A stretch of 64,000 nucleotides of DNA. It comes from Sphaerimonospora thailandensis (GTDB lineage Bacteria > Actinomycetota > Actinomycetes > Streptosporangiales > Streptosporangiaceae). The position numbers were made by a program, and so were the translations under genes. Below are positions 25,392 through 36,894 of this stretch, piece after piece. Location of the stretch: positions 55,723 to 119,722 of the forward strand of contig NZ_BOOG01000022.1 in NCBI RefSeq assembly GCF_016863115.1. Direction: 5' to 3'. Position 1 is the stretch's first letter, and each line of letters opens with the position of its first letter. A model generated the notes under the pieces. The model was not told where the DNA came from. It searched no databases and worked only from the letters and a program-made list of their open reading frames with translations.

Positions 25392-25421
25392 GACTATCAT
25401 TCCCCCACTTTCTAGATAGTC
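25392..25421. promoter_or_regulatory. Dyad upstream of the NYN gene
   Basis: GACTATC (25392-25398) and GATAGTC (25415-25421) form a perfect 7-bp inverted repeat with a 16-bp centre, in an AT-richer stretch 37 bp before the start codon. It may be an operator or a hairpin between accE and the NYN gene. Confidence 0.35.
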
Positions 25422-25489
25422 CCAACTCTTGGGCCGGTTGACACCCCGTTCCGCCGATGTAATCGCACCGTGCTCGCGGGGATGCCGGT

Positions 25490-25720
25490 CTAGACGCCGG
25501 GGAAGAAGGCACTCCGCCAGGCGCCGGGACCGTACGGCAGCGGCCCTCTCGTCTGGTATGCCGAGTTCCGCCAGTTCGCGGATTTCCGTACGCCCGCCTC
25601 GGGGCCGGGGATCGCTGGGATCGCGGCGAGCGCGGCGACGAGCGCGGCGACCTCCTCGGGAGTCGCCGCGCCACGCACGATCTTCACGAACGGCTCTTCT
25701 GCCGTCGGACTGCCGGTCAC
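25490..25720 (-). CDS. accE: Acyl-CoA carboxylase epsilon subunit
   Basis: A 76-residue partner of AccD that stabilises the alpha-beta carboxylase complex in actinomycetes. The family pattern is clear: [20 protein letters not shown] near the start and a short Trp/Arg-rich end ([12 protein letters not shown]). The GTG at 25720 overlaps the accD stop (GTGA), so synthesis is coupled to AccD. It is easily missed because of its size. Confidence 0.87.
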   Translation of the reverse strand: MTGSPTAEEPFVKIVRGAATPEEVAALVAALAAIPAIPGPEAGVRKSANWRNSAYQTRGPLPYGPGAWRSAFFPGV

Positions 25721-27306
25721 AGCGGGATGTTCCCATGCTTCTTCGGCGGCAGCGTGGCCCGCTTCTGGCGGAGGGCACGCAGCGCGCGGATGATCTGAAC
25801 CCGGGTCTCCGCGGGGTGGATGACCGCGTCGACGTAGCCGCGCTCGGCCGCGAGATAGGGGTTGGCCAGCGTGTCCTCGTACCGGGTGATGAACCGGCCG
25901 CGGGCGGCCTCGGCGTCGTCGGCCTCGGCGAGCTCCCGCCGGTAGAGGATGTTGACCGCGCCCTGAGCGCCCATCACCGCGATCTGGGCCGTCGGCCAGG
26001 CCAGGTTGATGTCCGCGCCGAGGTGCTTGGACCCCATGACGTCGTAGGCCCCGCCGTACGCCTTCCGGGTGATGACGGTCACCAGGGGCACGGTGGCCTC
26101 GGCGTAGGCGAAGAGGAGCTTGGCCCCCCGGCGGATGATGCCGTTCCACTCCTGGTCGGTGCCCGGGAGGAAGCCCGGCACGTCGACGAACGTCAGCACC
26201 GGGATGTTGAAGGCATCGCAGGTGCGGACGAACCGGGCGGCCTTCTCCGAGGCGGCGATGTCGAGCGTGCCGGCGAAACTCATCGGCTGGTTGGCCACCA
26301 CGCCGACCGACCGGCCGTCGACCCGGCCGAAGCCGACCACGATGTTCGGCGCGAAGCTCGCGTGGACCTCCAGGAACTCCCCGTCGTCCAGCACGTGCGC
26401 GACGACCTGCTGCATGTCGTACGGCTGGTTGGCCGAGTCGGGGATGAGCGTGTCGAGCTCGCGGTCCTCGTCGGTGGTCTCCAGCGGCGTCTCCACCTCG
26501 AAGACGGGCGCCTCGTCCATGTTGTTGGACGGCAGGTAGGACAGCAGCGCTCGGGCGAACTCCAGGCAGTCCTTCTCGTCGGTCGCCTCGTAATGGGCCA
26601 CGCCGGACTTCGAGCCGTGGGTGCGCGCGCCGCCCAGTTCCTCGAAGGTCACCTCTTCGCCGGTGACCGTCTTGATGACATCCGGCCCGGTGATGAACAT
26701 GTGCGACTTTTCCTGAACCATCAGGACGAAGTCAGTCAGCGCGGGGGAGTAAACGGCGCCCCCCGCGCACGGGCCCATGACCAGTGAGATCTGCGGGATC
26801 ACGCCGGAGGCGTGCACGTTCCGCTTGAAGATCTCGGCGTACAGGCCGAGTGAGACCACGCCCTCCTGGATCCGGGCGCCGCCGGAGTCGTTGATGCCGA
26901 CCACCGGACAGCCGGTCTTCAGCGCGTGGTCCATGACCTTGACGATCTTCTCGCCGAAGACCTCGCCGAGCGAGCCGCCGAAAACCGTGAAGTCCTGCGC
27001 GAACACCGCGACCGGCCGGCCGTCCACCGTGCCGTGCCCGGTCACGACGCCGTCACCGTACGGGCGCTCGCGATCGAGTCCGAAGCTCGTCGAGCGGTGT
27101 CTGGCGAACTCGTCGAACTCGACGAACGAGCCCTCGTCCAGGAAGGCCAGCAGCCGCTCCCGGGCCGTCATCTTGCCCTTGGCGTGCTGCTTCTCCACCG
27201 CCCGCGCCGACCCCGCGTGGGCCGCCTCGTGCCTGCGCCGCTCCAGATCGGCGATCTTGCCCGCGGTCGTGTGGATATCGATCTCGTTGGTGGCCTCGGT
27301 GCTCAT
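25717..27306 (-). CDS. accD: Acyl-CoA (propionyl/acetyl-CoA) carboxylase beta subunit
   Basis: The carboxyltransferase that moves CO2 from biotin on AccA to acetyl- or propionyl-CoA. 529 aa. Typical motifs are the N-domain [17 protein letters not shown] and [10 protein letters not shown], and the C-domain [20 protein letters not shown] and [15 protein letters not shown]. The ATG at 27306 ([12 protein letters not shown]) matches the usual N-terminus better than a start 16 codons upstream; GGGGGAG lies about 13 nt before it. The specificity residue cannot be read with certainty, so propionyl- versus acetyl-CoA preference is open. Confidence 0.92.
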   Translation of the reverse strand: MSTEATNEIDIHTTAGKIADLERRRHEAAHAGSARAVEKQHAKGKMTARERLLAFLDEGSFVEFDEFARHRSTSFGLDRERPYGDGVVTGHGTVDGRPVAVFAQDFTVFGGSLGEVFGEKIVKVMDHALKTGCPVVGINDSGGARIQEGVVSLGLYAEIFKRNVHASGVIPQISLVMGPCAGGAVYSPALTDFVLMVQEKSHMFITGPDVIKTVTGEEVTFEELGGARTHGSKSGVAHYEATDEKDCLEFARALLSYLPSNNMDEAPVFEVETPLETTDEDRELDTLIPDSANQPYDMQQVVAHVLDDGEFLEVHASFAPNIVVGFGRVDGRSVGVVANQPMSFAGTLDIAASEKAARFVRTCDAFNIPVLTFVDVPGFLPGTDQEWNGIIRRGAKLLFAYAEATVPLVTVITRKAYGGAYDVMGSKHLGADINLAWPTAQIAVMGAQGAVNILYRRELAEADDAEAARGRFITRYEDTLANPYLAAERGYVDAVIHPAETRVQIIRALRALRQKRATLPPKKHGNIPL

Positions 27307-27447
27307 CGGCCGATCACCGCTCCCCCCGGCCCGCTTCGCGGGTTCGCTCCGCACTCATGTCGGACAGGGTAACCAGCCGCTCACAGCGGGCCGCGCCGGG
27401 GTGTCCTCGCACGCCACCGGAAAATCCGGCGTACCGAGCCGACATGC

Positions 27448-27485
27448 GGGACCGGCGTACGGGACCGGCGTACGGAACCGGGGCT
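27448..27485. repeat. 13-bp tandem repeats in the accD/ABC divergent gap
   Basis: GGGACCGGCGTAC occurs twice in tandem (27448-27460, 27461-27473), with a partial third copy (GGAACCGGGG). They lie in the 244-bp gap between accD and the ABC transporter genes. Confidence 0.7.
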
Positions 27486-27550
27486 TCACCGCCGTTCGTT
27501 GGCTGAGACAGCGGGAACTTACGCCGACGGAATCTGGCAGGGTGAGGCGC

Positions 27551-28315
27551 ATGACGGAAGCGGTGCGGACACGGGGTCTCTTCAAGCGGTTCGGGCAGCA
27601 GGTGGCGGTGTCCGGGATCGATCTGGTCGTGCCGAGGGGCAGCTTCACCGGGCTCGTCGGGCCCAACGGAGCGGGCAAGACCACGACGCTCAGCATGATC
27701 ACCGGTCTGCTGCGCCCGGACGGCGGCCTCATCGAGATCGACGGCCACAACGTCTGGGCCGATCCCGTCAGCGTCAAATCACGCATCGGCGTGCTGCCCG
27801 AGGGGCTTCGGCTGTTCGAACGGCTCTCCGGCCGTGAGCTGCTTCTCTACAACGGACAGCTGCGGGGCATCCCGTTGGACGAGGTCGGCAGGCGCGCCGA
27901 CGAGCTGCTGCGGGTCATGGACCTCGTCGACGCGCAGGACAAGCTGGTGGTCGACTACTCGACCGGCATGCGGAAGAAGATCGGTCTCGCCGCCGCCCTG
28001 CTGCACAATCCGAGTGTGCTCTTCCTCGACGAGCCGTTCGAGGGCGTGGACCCCGTGTCGGCGAACACGCTGACCGAGGTCCTGCGCAGGTTCACCGCCT
28101 CGGGATCGACCGTGGTCTTCTCCAGCCATGTGATGGACCTCGTCGAGCGGCTCTGCGACTGGGTCTCGGTCATGGACCGCGGCCGGATCGTGGCACAGGG
28201 CCCGCTCGACGACGTCCGGGGTGAGCGCACCCTCAACGAGGCGTTCCTCGACCTCGTCGGCGCCCGCGGCAACGGCGACGAGGGCCTGTCGTGGCTCGGG
28301 TCGGCCACGGCGTGA
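27551..28315 (+). CDS. ABC transporter ATP-binding protein
   Basis: A 254-residue exporter-type ATPase. Walker A GLVGPNGAGKTTT lies at about residues 36-48. The signature region YSTGMRKKIGLAAAL is a variant of LSGGQ as in gliding/bacitracin-type exporters. Walker B VLFLDEPFEGVDP and the H-loop SSHVMD are intact. It pairs with the large permease that starts 14 bp after its stop. The substrate is unknown. Confidence 0.88.
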   Translation: MTEAVRTRGLFKRFGQQVAVSGIDLVVPRGSFTGLVGPNGAGKTTTLSMITGLLRPDGGLIEIDGHNVWADPVSVKSRIGVLPEGLRLFERLSGRELLLYNGQLRGIPLDEVGRRADELLRVMDLVDAQDKLVVDYSTGMRKKIGLAAALLHNPSVLFLDEPFEGVDPVSANTLTEVLRRFTASGSTVVFSSHVMDLVERLCDWVSVMDRGRIVAQGPLDDVRGERTLNEAFLDLVGARGNGDEGLSWLGSATA

Positions 28316-28329
28316 GTGGGAGACCGGAC

Positions 28330-29943
28330 GTGACACAGTCGATCGACATGACGACCGCGACGGGTGCGGAAGCGATGGGGACGCGCGCGACGGTGGCGTT
28401 GTTCGTACGGCTCAAGCTGCGCCTGATCCGCGGCAACCTGCGCGGGGACCTCGCCAAGCAGCTCGGCTTCGTCTTCTCCTGCCTGGCCGCCGGTGTCGTC
28501 GCGGTCCTGGGGTTCGTGCTCTTCGCGGTGTTACGGCTGGCGCCGGCGGACATCGCCCGTGACGTCGGCATCGTGGTGTTCACGGTGGTCGCGATCGGCT
28601 GGATCTTCGTGCCGTTGATGGCCTTCGGCCTGGACGAGACCCTCGACCCGGCCCGGCTGACGCTCTTCCCGCTGACGACCCGGCAGCTCGTCGCCGGCAT
28701 GTTCGCCGCTTCGGCGGCCGGCCCCTGGCCGATCGCGTCGCTGGTCATGCTGAGCGGCGGTGTGGTGGCGCTGGCCTCCGGCCCCGGCGGAGTGCTGATC
28801 GGCCTGCCCGCAGTGCTGCTGCAGTTCGCCTTCTGCCTGGTGGTCTCCCGGGCCGTCACCACCGCGCTGTCGGGTGCGCTGCGCAGCCGCCGAGGCCGTG
28901 ACCTGCTCACGGTCGGCGTCGTCTTCTTCATCGTCCTCACCCAGATCCCCGGCCTGATCATCAACCGGGGGCTCCCGGGGGACCCCAGGGAACTGCTCGC
29001 GGCCACGGCGGGGGTGCTGCGCTGGTCGCCGCCGGGACTGGCCGCGCACGCGATCGCCGACGGCGGGCTCGCCGGTGTCGCGGAGATCGTCGTGCTCGCG
29101 GTGGTCGTCGCGGTGCTCGCCTGGCTGTGGATCGTGGCCCTGCGCCGGGCCCTCGTCACGCCGGACTCCTCCTACCAGGGCGGGGCCGTACGGCGGTCCC
29201 GAATGGGGTCGTTCCTGCCGGGCGGCATGCTCGGCGCGGTCGTCGCCAAGGAGCTCAAGTACGCACGCAGGGAGCCGCGTGGGCGGATGAACTGGCTGGT
29301 CGCTGTCGTGGTGAGCGCCATCCTGATGTTCTCCCTGCGCGGGCGGCTCGACGCGGACGGCCCGGCGCTCGTGATCGGTCCCATCGCCCTGGCCGCGTTG
29401 ATGATGGGAATGCAGGCGGCCAACTCGTTCGGCATCGACGGACGGTCGCTGTGGATGAACGCGGTCGCCTTCGCCACGGTGCGGGACGTGCGCACGGATC
29501 TCGCCGGCCGGCATCTGGCCTACGCGATCGTCGCGCTGCCGCTGCTGGCGGTGCTGTCCGTCTTCGCGGCCGTGACCGGCGGTGATCCCTGGCTGGCGGT
29601 CGCCGCCACCGCCACGGGGTGGGGGGTGATGGGCGTCGCGCTCGGCGTCGGGGCGATGGTCAGCGTGCTGCTGCCGTACACCTTTCCCGAACGGCTGAAC
29701 GCCTTCTCAGGGGCCGCGCCGGGGCAGGGCGGACAGGCGTTCGCCGCCACCTTCGCCGCGATGACCGGCACCGCGGTCCTGGTGCTGCCCGTCGTCGTGC
29801 CGGTCATGTTCGGTCTCTCCGTCTGGGCCGTGGTGGCCGTGCCGTACGGCCTGGCCGTGGCCTGGGGAGGCCGCCGTCTGGCCGCCTTGATCGGCTACCG
29901 GCGCATCCCGGACATCCTCGCCGCGGTCTCCCGCCCGACATAA
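28330..29943 (+). CDS. ABC transporter permease, large ABC-2-like membrane protein
   Basis: The GTG at 28330 with GGGAG 7 nt upstream gives 537 aa; a GTG at 28312 overlapping the ATPase stop is the alternative. About ten to twelve hydrophobic helices are visible in two clusters (about residues 45-270 and 325-530). The two halves are joined by a basic cytoplasmic loop (ELKYARREPRGRMNWL), typical of the SAV-type ABC-2 permeases of actinomycetes. It works with the preceding ATPase; cargo unknown. Confidence 0.75.
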   Translation: MTQSIDMTTATGAEAMGTRATVALFVRLKLRLIRGNLRGDLAKQLGFVFSCLAAGVVAVLGFVLFAVLRLAPADIARDVGIVVFTVVAIGWIFVPLMAFGLDETLDPARLTLFPLTTRQLVAGMFAASAAGPWPIASLVMLSGGVVALASGPGGVLIGLPAVLLQFAFCLVVSRAVTTALSGALRSRRGRDLLTVGVVFFIVLTQIPGLIINRGLPGDPRELLAATAGVLRWSPPGLAAHAIADGGLAGVAEIVVLAVVVAVLAWLWIVALRRALVTPDSSYQGGAVRRSRMGSFLPGGMLGAVVAKELKYARREPRGRMNWLVAVVVSAILMFSLRGRLDADGPALVIGPIALAALMMGMQAANSFGIDGRSLWMNAVAFATVRDVRTDLAGRHLAYAIVALPLLAVLSVFAAVTGGDPWLAVAATATGWGVMGVALGVGAMVSVLLPYTFPERLNAFSGAAPGQGGQAFAATFAAMTGTAVLVLPVVVPVMFGLSVWAVVAVPYGLAVAWGGRRLAALIGYRRIPDILAAVSRPT

Positions 29944-30019
29944 CCGGAGGTCAAGGCGGGTGACCTTGGTGGTCTAGTCCAATTGGTGGGGCGGGTTCCG
30001 GTCGCCGAACTCGGTTCGC

Positions 30020-30025
30020 TAGCCT
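30020..30025 (+). promoter_or_regulatory. TAGCCT -10 hexamer of a probable leaderless ppc promoter
   Basis: TAGCCT ends 7 nt before the ppc ATG and there is no Shine-Dalgarno, so transcription would begin at or next to the start codon. The same hexamer stands 6 nt before the birA ATG. A TTCCGG about 18 bp upstream is a poor -35. Confidence 0.45.
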
Positions 30026-30032
30026 TCCGAAC

Positions 30033-32723
<2,691 letters not shown>

Positions 32724-32738
32724 CGCATTCCGGGGGGG

Positions 32739-33620
32739 TCAGGCGCCGTCACCGGTCGTGATCCGCTCGGCGCCCGAGTAGACGTTGAAGCGTTCCTCGC
32801 GCAGGAACCCGACGAGGGTCACGCCGAACTCGCGGGCGACGTCCACAGCCAGGGACGACGGCGCTGAAACGGCACAGACGATCTGGACGCCGGCGGTCAC
32901 CGCCTTCTGCATGATCTCGTAGCTCGCCCGCCCGCTGACCAGCAGAACGTGCCGGTCGAGCGGCAGCCGCCCGCCCAGCAGCGCCGCGCCGACCAGCTTG
33001 TCGACCGCGTTGTGCCGCCCCACATCCTCGCGAACCCCGGCCGGTGACCCGTCCGGGGTGAACAGCCCGGCCGCGTGCAGCCCGCCGGTCCGGCCGAACC
33101 CGCTCTGCGCCTTCCGCAACAGGTGCGGCAGGCCGTACAGGACCTGCGGCGCGACGGCGAAACCCGGTGCCGAGGACGCGGGTGTCGGGCAGCGGTCCCG
33201 TAACGCCTTCAGCGTCGCGGTGCCGCAGACCCCGCACGCACTCGAAGTCAGGAAATGTCGCTCAAGGGTGGCTATATCGGGCAGCGTGGGCAGGTTGAGC
33301 CGTACGGTCACCGTGTTGTAACGCTCTTCCGGCTCCAGATCCTCATCCGTGCAGTAGCCGATGGCGGCGATGTCGCCGGGCCCGATCACGCCCTCGCCGT
33401 AGAGGAAGCCGGCCGCCAGCTCGAAGTCCGCGCCGGGAGTCCGCATGGTGATCGCGACCGTACGGCTCTCGCCCCCGGCCAGCAGCCGGATCTCCAGAGG
33501 CTCCTCAGTGGCCAGATCGTCACGGCGATCCCGTACGGCAGAGCCGGAAACCTGGCGGACGCGGGTCCGCGTCACCGGCCCCGGGCGGTGCACCGGCCGC
33601 TCTCTACCATCGTCATGCAT
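32739..33620 (-). CDS. fdhD: Formate dehydrogenase accessory sulfurtransferase
   Basis: FdhD passes sulfur from a cysteine desulfurase to the molybdenum cofactor of formate dehydrogenase. 293 aa. The catalytic cysteine loop SACGVCG is at about residues 128-134; other family blocks are EEPLEIRL, ADFELAAGFLYGEG and the nucleotide/cofactor-binding SGRASYEIMQKA. No formate dehydrogenase is in this window. GGAGGAG precedes the ATG by only 3 nt. The start lies 8 nt inside the small ORF that follows vapC, so expression may be coupled to that locus. Confidence 0.93.
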   Translation of the reverse strand: MHDDGRERPVHRPGPVTRTRVRQVSGSAVRDRRDDLATEEPLEIRLLAGGESRTVAITMRTPGADFELAAGFLYGEGVIGPGDIAAIGYCTDEDLEPEERYNTVTVRLNLPTLPDIATLERHFLTSSACGVCGTATLKALRDRCPTPASSAPGFAVAPQVLYGLPHLLRKAQSGFGRTGGLHAAGLFTPDGSPAGVREDVGRHNAVDKLVGAALLGGRLPLDRHVLLVSGRASYEIMQKAVTAGVQIVCAVSAPSSLAVDVAREFGVTLVGFLREERFNVYSGAERITTGDGA

Positions 33621-33921
33621 GCACTCCTCCAGATCCAGGCCCCTTCAGGCTCCAGGCTGCTGCCCAGCAGCCTGCCATGTTCATATGGACGGGCTTGAGT
33701 GGAGTCGTTATCGCCCGGCTGGCGGCCAGCGCGTCCTGGGCGCGGGCGTGAGCACGGGCCTTGATCAGCTTGTTGAAGGCCGGCACCCGAAGGGCTGCGC
33801 TGTTCTTGGCCCGATCGAACTTGGGGGTGTTCAGCTTCCGGTAGGCCTCGGTCGCGTCCGCTGACAGCCACCCGCAGGGAGCGCACTCGGCGGTCTTGTC
33901 GACGTACCGTTCGCCGCTCAA
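33613..33921 (-). CDS. Small ORF downstream of vapC, possible third gene of the toxin-antitoxin locus
   Basis: A frame of 102 codons starts at a TTG that overlaps the vapC stop (TTGA) and ends inside the fdhD start. The first 70 or so codons have strong G/C at third positions, as in real genes. The product has one CxxC (AECAPCGW) and is rich in Lys/Arg/Ala (SAALRVPAFNKLIKARAHARAQDALA). Beyond that the codon pattern fades and the frame runs through a perfect hairpin, so the true end may have been lost. I recognise no family. It may be an accessory protein or a decaying remnant. Confidence 0.4.
   Translation of the reverse strand: MSGERYVDKTAECAPCGWLSADATEAYRKLNTPKFDRAKNSAALRVPAFNKLIKARAHARAQDALAASRAITTPLKPVHMNMAGCWAAAWSLKGPGSGGVHA
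33653..33674 (-). terminator. Perfect 10-bp hairpin between the vapBC region and fdhD
   Basis: CAGGCTGCTG (33653-33662) pairs with 33665-33674 around a 2-bp centre. It lies 33 bp upstream of the fdhD start codon. It could terminate vapBC transcripts or attenuate fdhD. Confidence 0.45.
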
Positions 33922-34316
33922 GCGAACAGCACGTGCACCGGACAGCCGAGGCCGGACACCCGCGAAAGCCGAGCGTCGGTTGTCAGCAGGGGGCAACCGT
34001 AGGCTTCGGCCGCCGCAACATATGCGGCGTCATAGGTGGTGATGTTGGAGCGCAATTCCCACATGCGAGGGAGTAGGACGCGGGTGAGAGGAACGACCGG
34101 AGCGATCTCGCCAAGAGCCGTAATGGCTCCGGTCGCCTGGATCAGGGTGATCTTCCTTCCCAGCAGGTGTCCCCGGATAACGGAGGCAACCTCGGTCATC
34201 CAATGCTCTGGAGCGATCCAGCGGTCGTCGTCGGCGAGCGCGGCGCGGCACCTGTCTCCGACCGGTCCCTCGTCCAGCAGGGCGAAGGCGAAGACGGAGG
34301 CATCGACAACGATCAC
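33918..34316 (-). CDS. vapC: VapC-type PIN-domain toxin
   Basis: A 132-residue PIN ribonuclease toxin. The metal-binding acidic residues are visible: the N-terminal Asp in MIVVDASVFA, Glu in HWMTEVASVI, Asp in TTYDAAYVAAAEA and Asp in LLTTDARLS. The GTG start overlaps the antitoxin stop (GTGA), the standard vapBC arrangement, and the next small ORF begins with a TTGA overlap. Confidence 0.88.
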   Translation of the reverse strand: MIVVDASVFAFALLDEGPVGDRCRAALADDDRWIAPEHWMTEVASVIRGHLLGRKITLIQATGAITALGEIAPVVPLTRVLLPRMWELRSNITTYDAAYVAAAEAYGCPLLTTDARLSRVSGLGCPVHVLFA

Positions 34317-34579
34317 TGGTCCACCTCGGGGACGCCGAGTATCGCGTCCCGCTCCCCGCGCGCGCTGTGCAGGGCCCCCAGAACCTCGTCCACTGACAGC
34401 CTGGTGCCGAATGAACGGCCCGACAGCCGCTGGATGACCGCGAGGTTGTCGTGGCGGCGCACCTCGTCGCCGACGACATCGAGCAGGTATGCCTGCAAGG
34501 ACTGACCACGTTCGCGTGCTATCGCGGTGAGCTTGTCGCGCATGTCTTCGGGCACGTCACGGATCTGAAGAGCTACCAT
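34313..34579 (-). CDS. vapB: VapB/FitA-type ribbon-helix-helix antitoxin
   Basis: 88 aa. The N-terminal ribbon-helix-helix (VALQIRDVPEDMRDKLTAIARERGQSLQAYLLDVV) binds the operator, and the C-terminal tail (SVDEVLGALHSARGERDAIL) would thread into the VapC active site. A palindromic site sits 20-37 bp upstream. A TACGAT hexamer ends 6 nt before the ATG, suggesting a leaderless start, although GGAGG also directly precedes the ATG. Its promoter and first codons lie inside the 3' end of the glycosyltransferase gene. Confidence 0.85.
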   Translation of the reverse strand: MVALQIRDVPEDMRDKLTAIARERGQSLQAYLLDVVGDEVRRHDNLAVIQRLSGRSFGTRLSVDEVLGALHSARGERDAILGVPEVDQ

Positions 34580-35684
34580 GCCTCCATCGTAGAGCGACGC
34601 ATGCGAAAATGCATGCGCTTGTGCTGGTCACGGCATCGGCCACGGATCGCGCGGGAATGTCGGCCATGCAGGCCGGTGGCCCGTCGGGAGCGAGCGGGCA
34701 TCGGGCGGTCCACCAGCACGGTTGCTCGGTGATGGCGGTCGGCAGCCGATGCGGGCAGTCCGGCAGCCCCTGCAGATCGACGCCGCCGCCGATGCCGTAC
34801 CGGAGGGCCGACGTCGGGCCGAACAGCCCCACCGTCGCGGCGCCCGCCGCCGCGGCGAGCCGTACCGGACCGGTGTCGCCGCCGACGACGACGCCGCCCC
34901 GGTCGGCGACGGCGGCGAAGCACGCGGCGAGCTCCCGCAGCCCGGCACCCGGCAGGAACATCCCGCCCGCCGCGTCACCAGCGGTGCCGTGCGGAACCGC
35001 GTCAGGCTCGGTAGGGGGCGGGCCAACGATCAGGACGGGGTGGCCGCGATCGGACAGCAGCCCGATGAGCTCGGTCCAGTACGGCCAGCGTTTGACGGCC
35101 ATTCCGCTGCCGGTGACGAGCACGACCGGCGGGCGGCGAGCGATGGCCGTGCTGCCGGAAGCCGGGAGAAAGCTGCCACCAGCCAGGAGAGACTCGTCGA
35201 GCAGCCGGCGGCCCCGGGCCAGCTCCGCCGCGGACAGGTGCACCCGCGGCCGGGCCAGGTCGTGCGGGTCATCGGCGCCGAGCAGCCCCTCGGCCTGCAG
35301 GATGCGCAGATAGCGCAGCCCGACCGGCTCGTCGGGCGGCGGCCGTCGCCACAGATCGGTGACGCATCGGGCGCCGGAGGCGGCGAGCAGGCCGGGGATG
35401 CCGTCGTAGCGGGTCGTGGTGACGGCGAGGTCCGGGCGGCGTTCGGCCAGCGCCCGCGCCACCGCCTCGCGCTCGGCGCCCGGGCGTCCATGCGCGGGGG
35501 TGCGCACCTCGGTGACGGCGGGATCGCCGCGGACCAGCTCCGCGCCCGGCTCGTGGGTGAGCACGCGCAGCGAAGCGCCGGGGTTGCGGCGGGCCAGGGC
35601 GTGCACCACGGGAAGAACCATGATCAGGTCTCCGATCCCGCCGAGGAGGTCGACCACGAGGATGTCGGCGTAAAGGTCAGGCAT
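34557..35684 (-). CDS. Glycosyltransferase family 9 (heptosyltransferase-like) protein with odd C-terminal tail
   Basis: 375 aa in a GT-B fold: N-terminal DILVVDLLGGIGDLIMVLPVVHAL, and the nucleotide-binding half with GGVVVGGDTGPVRLAAAAGA and TVGLFGPTSALRYG. GT9 enzymes add heptose-like sugars in LPS; actinomycete relatives act on unknown glycans or natural products. The natural domain seems to end near PARSVADAV. The last 20 or so residues (CIFACVALRWRHG and onward) look like read-through into the vapBC promoter, and the stop lies within vapB. The start overlaps the GT4 gene by 8 nt. Confidence 0.75.
   Translation of the reverse strand: MPDLYADILVVDLLGGIGDLIMVLPVVHALARRNPGASLRVLTHEPGAELVRGDPAVTEVRTPAHGRPGAEREAVARALAERRPDLAVTTTRYDGIPGLLAASGARCVTDLWRRPPPDEPVGLRYLRILQAEGLLGADDPHDLARPRVHLSAAELARGRRLLDESLLAGGSFLPASGSTAIARRPPVVLVTGSGMAVKRWPYWTELIGLLSDRGHPVLIVGPPPTEPDAVPHGTAGDAAGGMFLPGAGLRELAACFAAVADRGGVVVGGDTGPVRLAAAAGAATVGLFGPTSALRYGIGGGVDLQGLPDCPHRLPTAITEQPCWWTARCPLAPDGPPACMADIPARSVADAVTSTSACIFACVALRWRHGSSSDP
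34599..34616. promoter_or_regulatory. Palindromic operator candidate of vapBC
   Basis: Two GCATGC palindromes (34599-34604, 34611-34616) are separated by six AT-rich bases, centred 28 bp upstream of the vapB ATG. FitA/VapB antitoxins bind such paired palindromes. The site is inside the glycosyltransferase reading frame. Confidence 0.5.
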
Positions 35685-36834
35685 TCCGGCGTCCGTACGC
35701 CGCGCCGACCACGCTGTCGTAGAGCTCCCGATGCGCGGCGGTCACCCTCGACCACGAGTGCCGGGCGGCCAGCCGCCGCCCGGACTCGGCGAGCCGCCGC
35801 CGCAGTGCCGCGTCGTCCAGCAGCCGCTCCAGCGTGCCGGCGATCGCCGCCGCGTCGCGTCGGGCGGGGATCACGGCGACGGTGTCGTGGAGCACGGGCG
35901 GATCAGGTTCGTCCGGGACGGTGATCGCGGTCGGCAGCCCGTGCGCCAGCATCGTGAGCAGCGCCCCGCTCTTGGCGGTGACGCCGGCGGTGAAGGGCAG
36001 GACGCCCACGTCGGCGGCGTGCAGCGCCTCCGACACGGCGGCGGCGGGCAGATGGCCGGTGAACGTCACCGCGTCCGCCACGCCCAATCGCTCAGCGAGC
36101 GCGTCCAGCTCGGCCCGGAAGGCGCGGGCCTCCGCCTCGGGCAGCGCCTGAGACGTGAACCCGCCGATGACCAGCAGGCGCAGGCCGGGACGCCGCGCCC
36201 GCAGGCACGCCACGGCCTCCAGCAGATATCGGATCCCCTTGACCGGGTGGACGAACCCGAAGAAGGCCAGCACGTCGCCGTGCCCGTCCAGGCCCGGGCC
36301 GCGGCCGTGGTCGGCCACGTTGGGGGCCAGCGGGACCTCGATCGGCCGGCCGCCTGTCCGTAGCCTGACCTGCCGCGCGTGTTCCCGATTGGTGACCACG
36401 ACGGCCCTGCTGGCGGGGACCAGCCGCCCGGTCTCCCGGTCCCACAGCCGGGCGCGCTCAAGTGGCCGCCAGACGGCGTCCGGCACCCATCCCGGCGCCG
36501 CCCACCATCCGTACTCGTGCAGGGTGGTCACCAGCGGCACGGATGGCGGCAGCAGGGGCGGCAGCAGCCCGGGCAGCCCGGAGAACCGGTACGCCGACGG
36601 TGCGAACTGGACGTGGACCACATCGGGCCGTAGCCGTCGCACCTCCCGGGCCGCCCGCAGCGTGGCCGTGAGCCAGCCCGCCGCCGAGCCGTCGCCGCGC
36701 ACCGGGACCGACGTCGCCGCGACCCCGACATCGTCCAGCGCGTGCATCAGCCGTTCGACGTAGTCGCTGACCCCGTCCAGGTCCGCCGGCGCCGGGCCGT
36801 GGATCATCGCCACCCTGATCTGGTCCCGGTCCAC
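35677..36834 (-). CDS. Glycosyltransferase family 4-type protein
   Basis: The GTG at 36834 (GGGAGG 8 nt upstream) gives 385 aa. The GT-B plan includes the N-terminal VAMIHGPAPADLDGVSDYVERLM and PDVVHVQFAPSAYRF, and the C-terminal donor domain with FFGFVHPVKGIRYLLEAVACL and DVGVLPFTAGVTAKSGALLTMLAHGLP, where the usual EX7E first Glu is replaced. It is translated together with the GT9 gene (8-nt overlap). The acceptor is unknown; the local set of two GT9 and one GT4 suggests one surface glycan or glycosylated metabolite. Confidence 0.8.
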   Translation of the reverse strand: MDRDQIRVAMIHGPAPADLDGVSDYVERLMHALDDVGVAATSVPVRGDGSAAGWLTATLRAAREVRRLRPDVVHVQFAPSAYRFSGLPGLLPPLLPPSVPLVTTLHEYGWWAAPGWVPDAVWRPLERARLWDRETGRLVPASRAVVVTNREHARQVRLRTGGRPIEVPLAPNVADHGRGPGLDGHGDVLAFFGFVHPVKGIRYLLEAVACLRARRPGLRLLVIGGFTSQALPEAEARAFRAELDALAERLGVADAVTFTGHLPAAAVSEALHAADVGVLPFTAGVTAKSGALLTMLAHGLPTAITVPDEPDPPVLHDTVAVIPARRDAAAIAGTLERLLDDAALRRRLAESGRRLAARHSWSRVTAAHRELYDSVVGAAYGRRNA

Positions 36835-36894
36835 CGCGCACACCTCCCGATCCCGCACGCCCGGCGCGCCCGTACGGCGGCATGCGGGCACTGC

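Noticed and set aside
33572..33886. 104-codon minus-strand frame overlapping the ORF after vapC
   Set aside because: Codon third-position bias favours the other frame, which also has the TTGA overlap with vapC.
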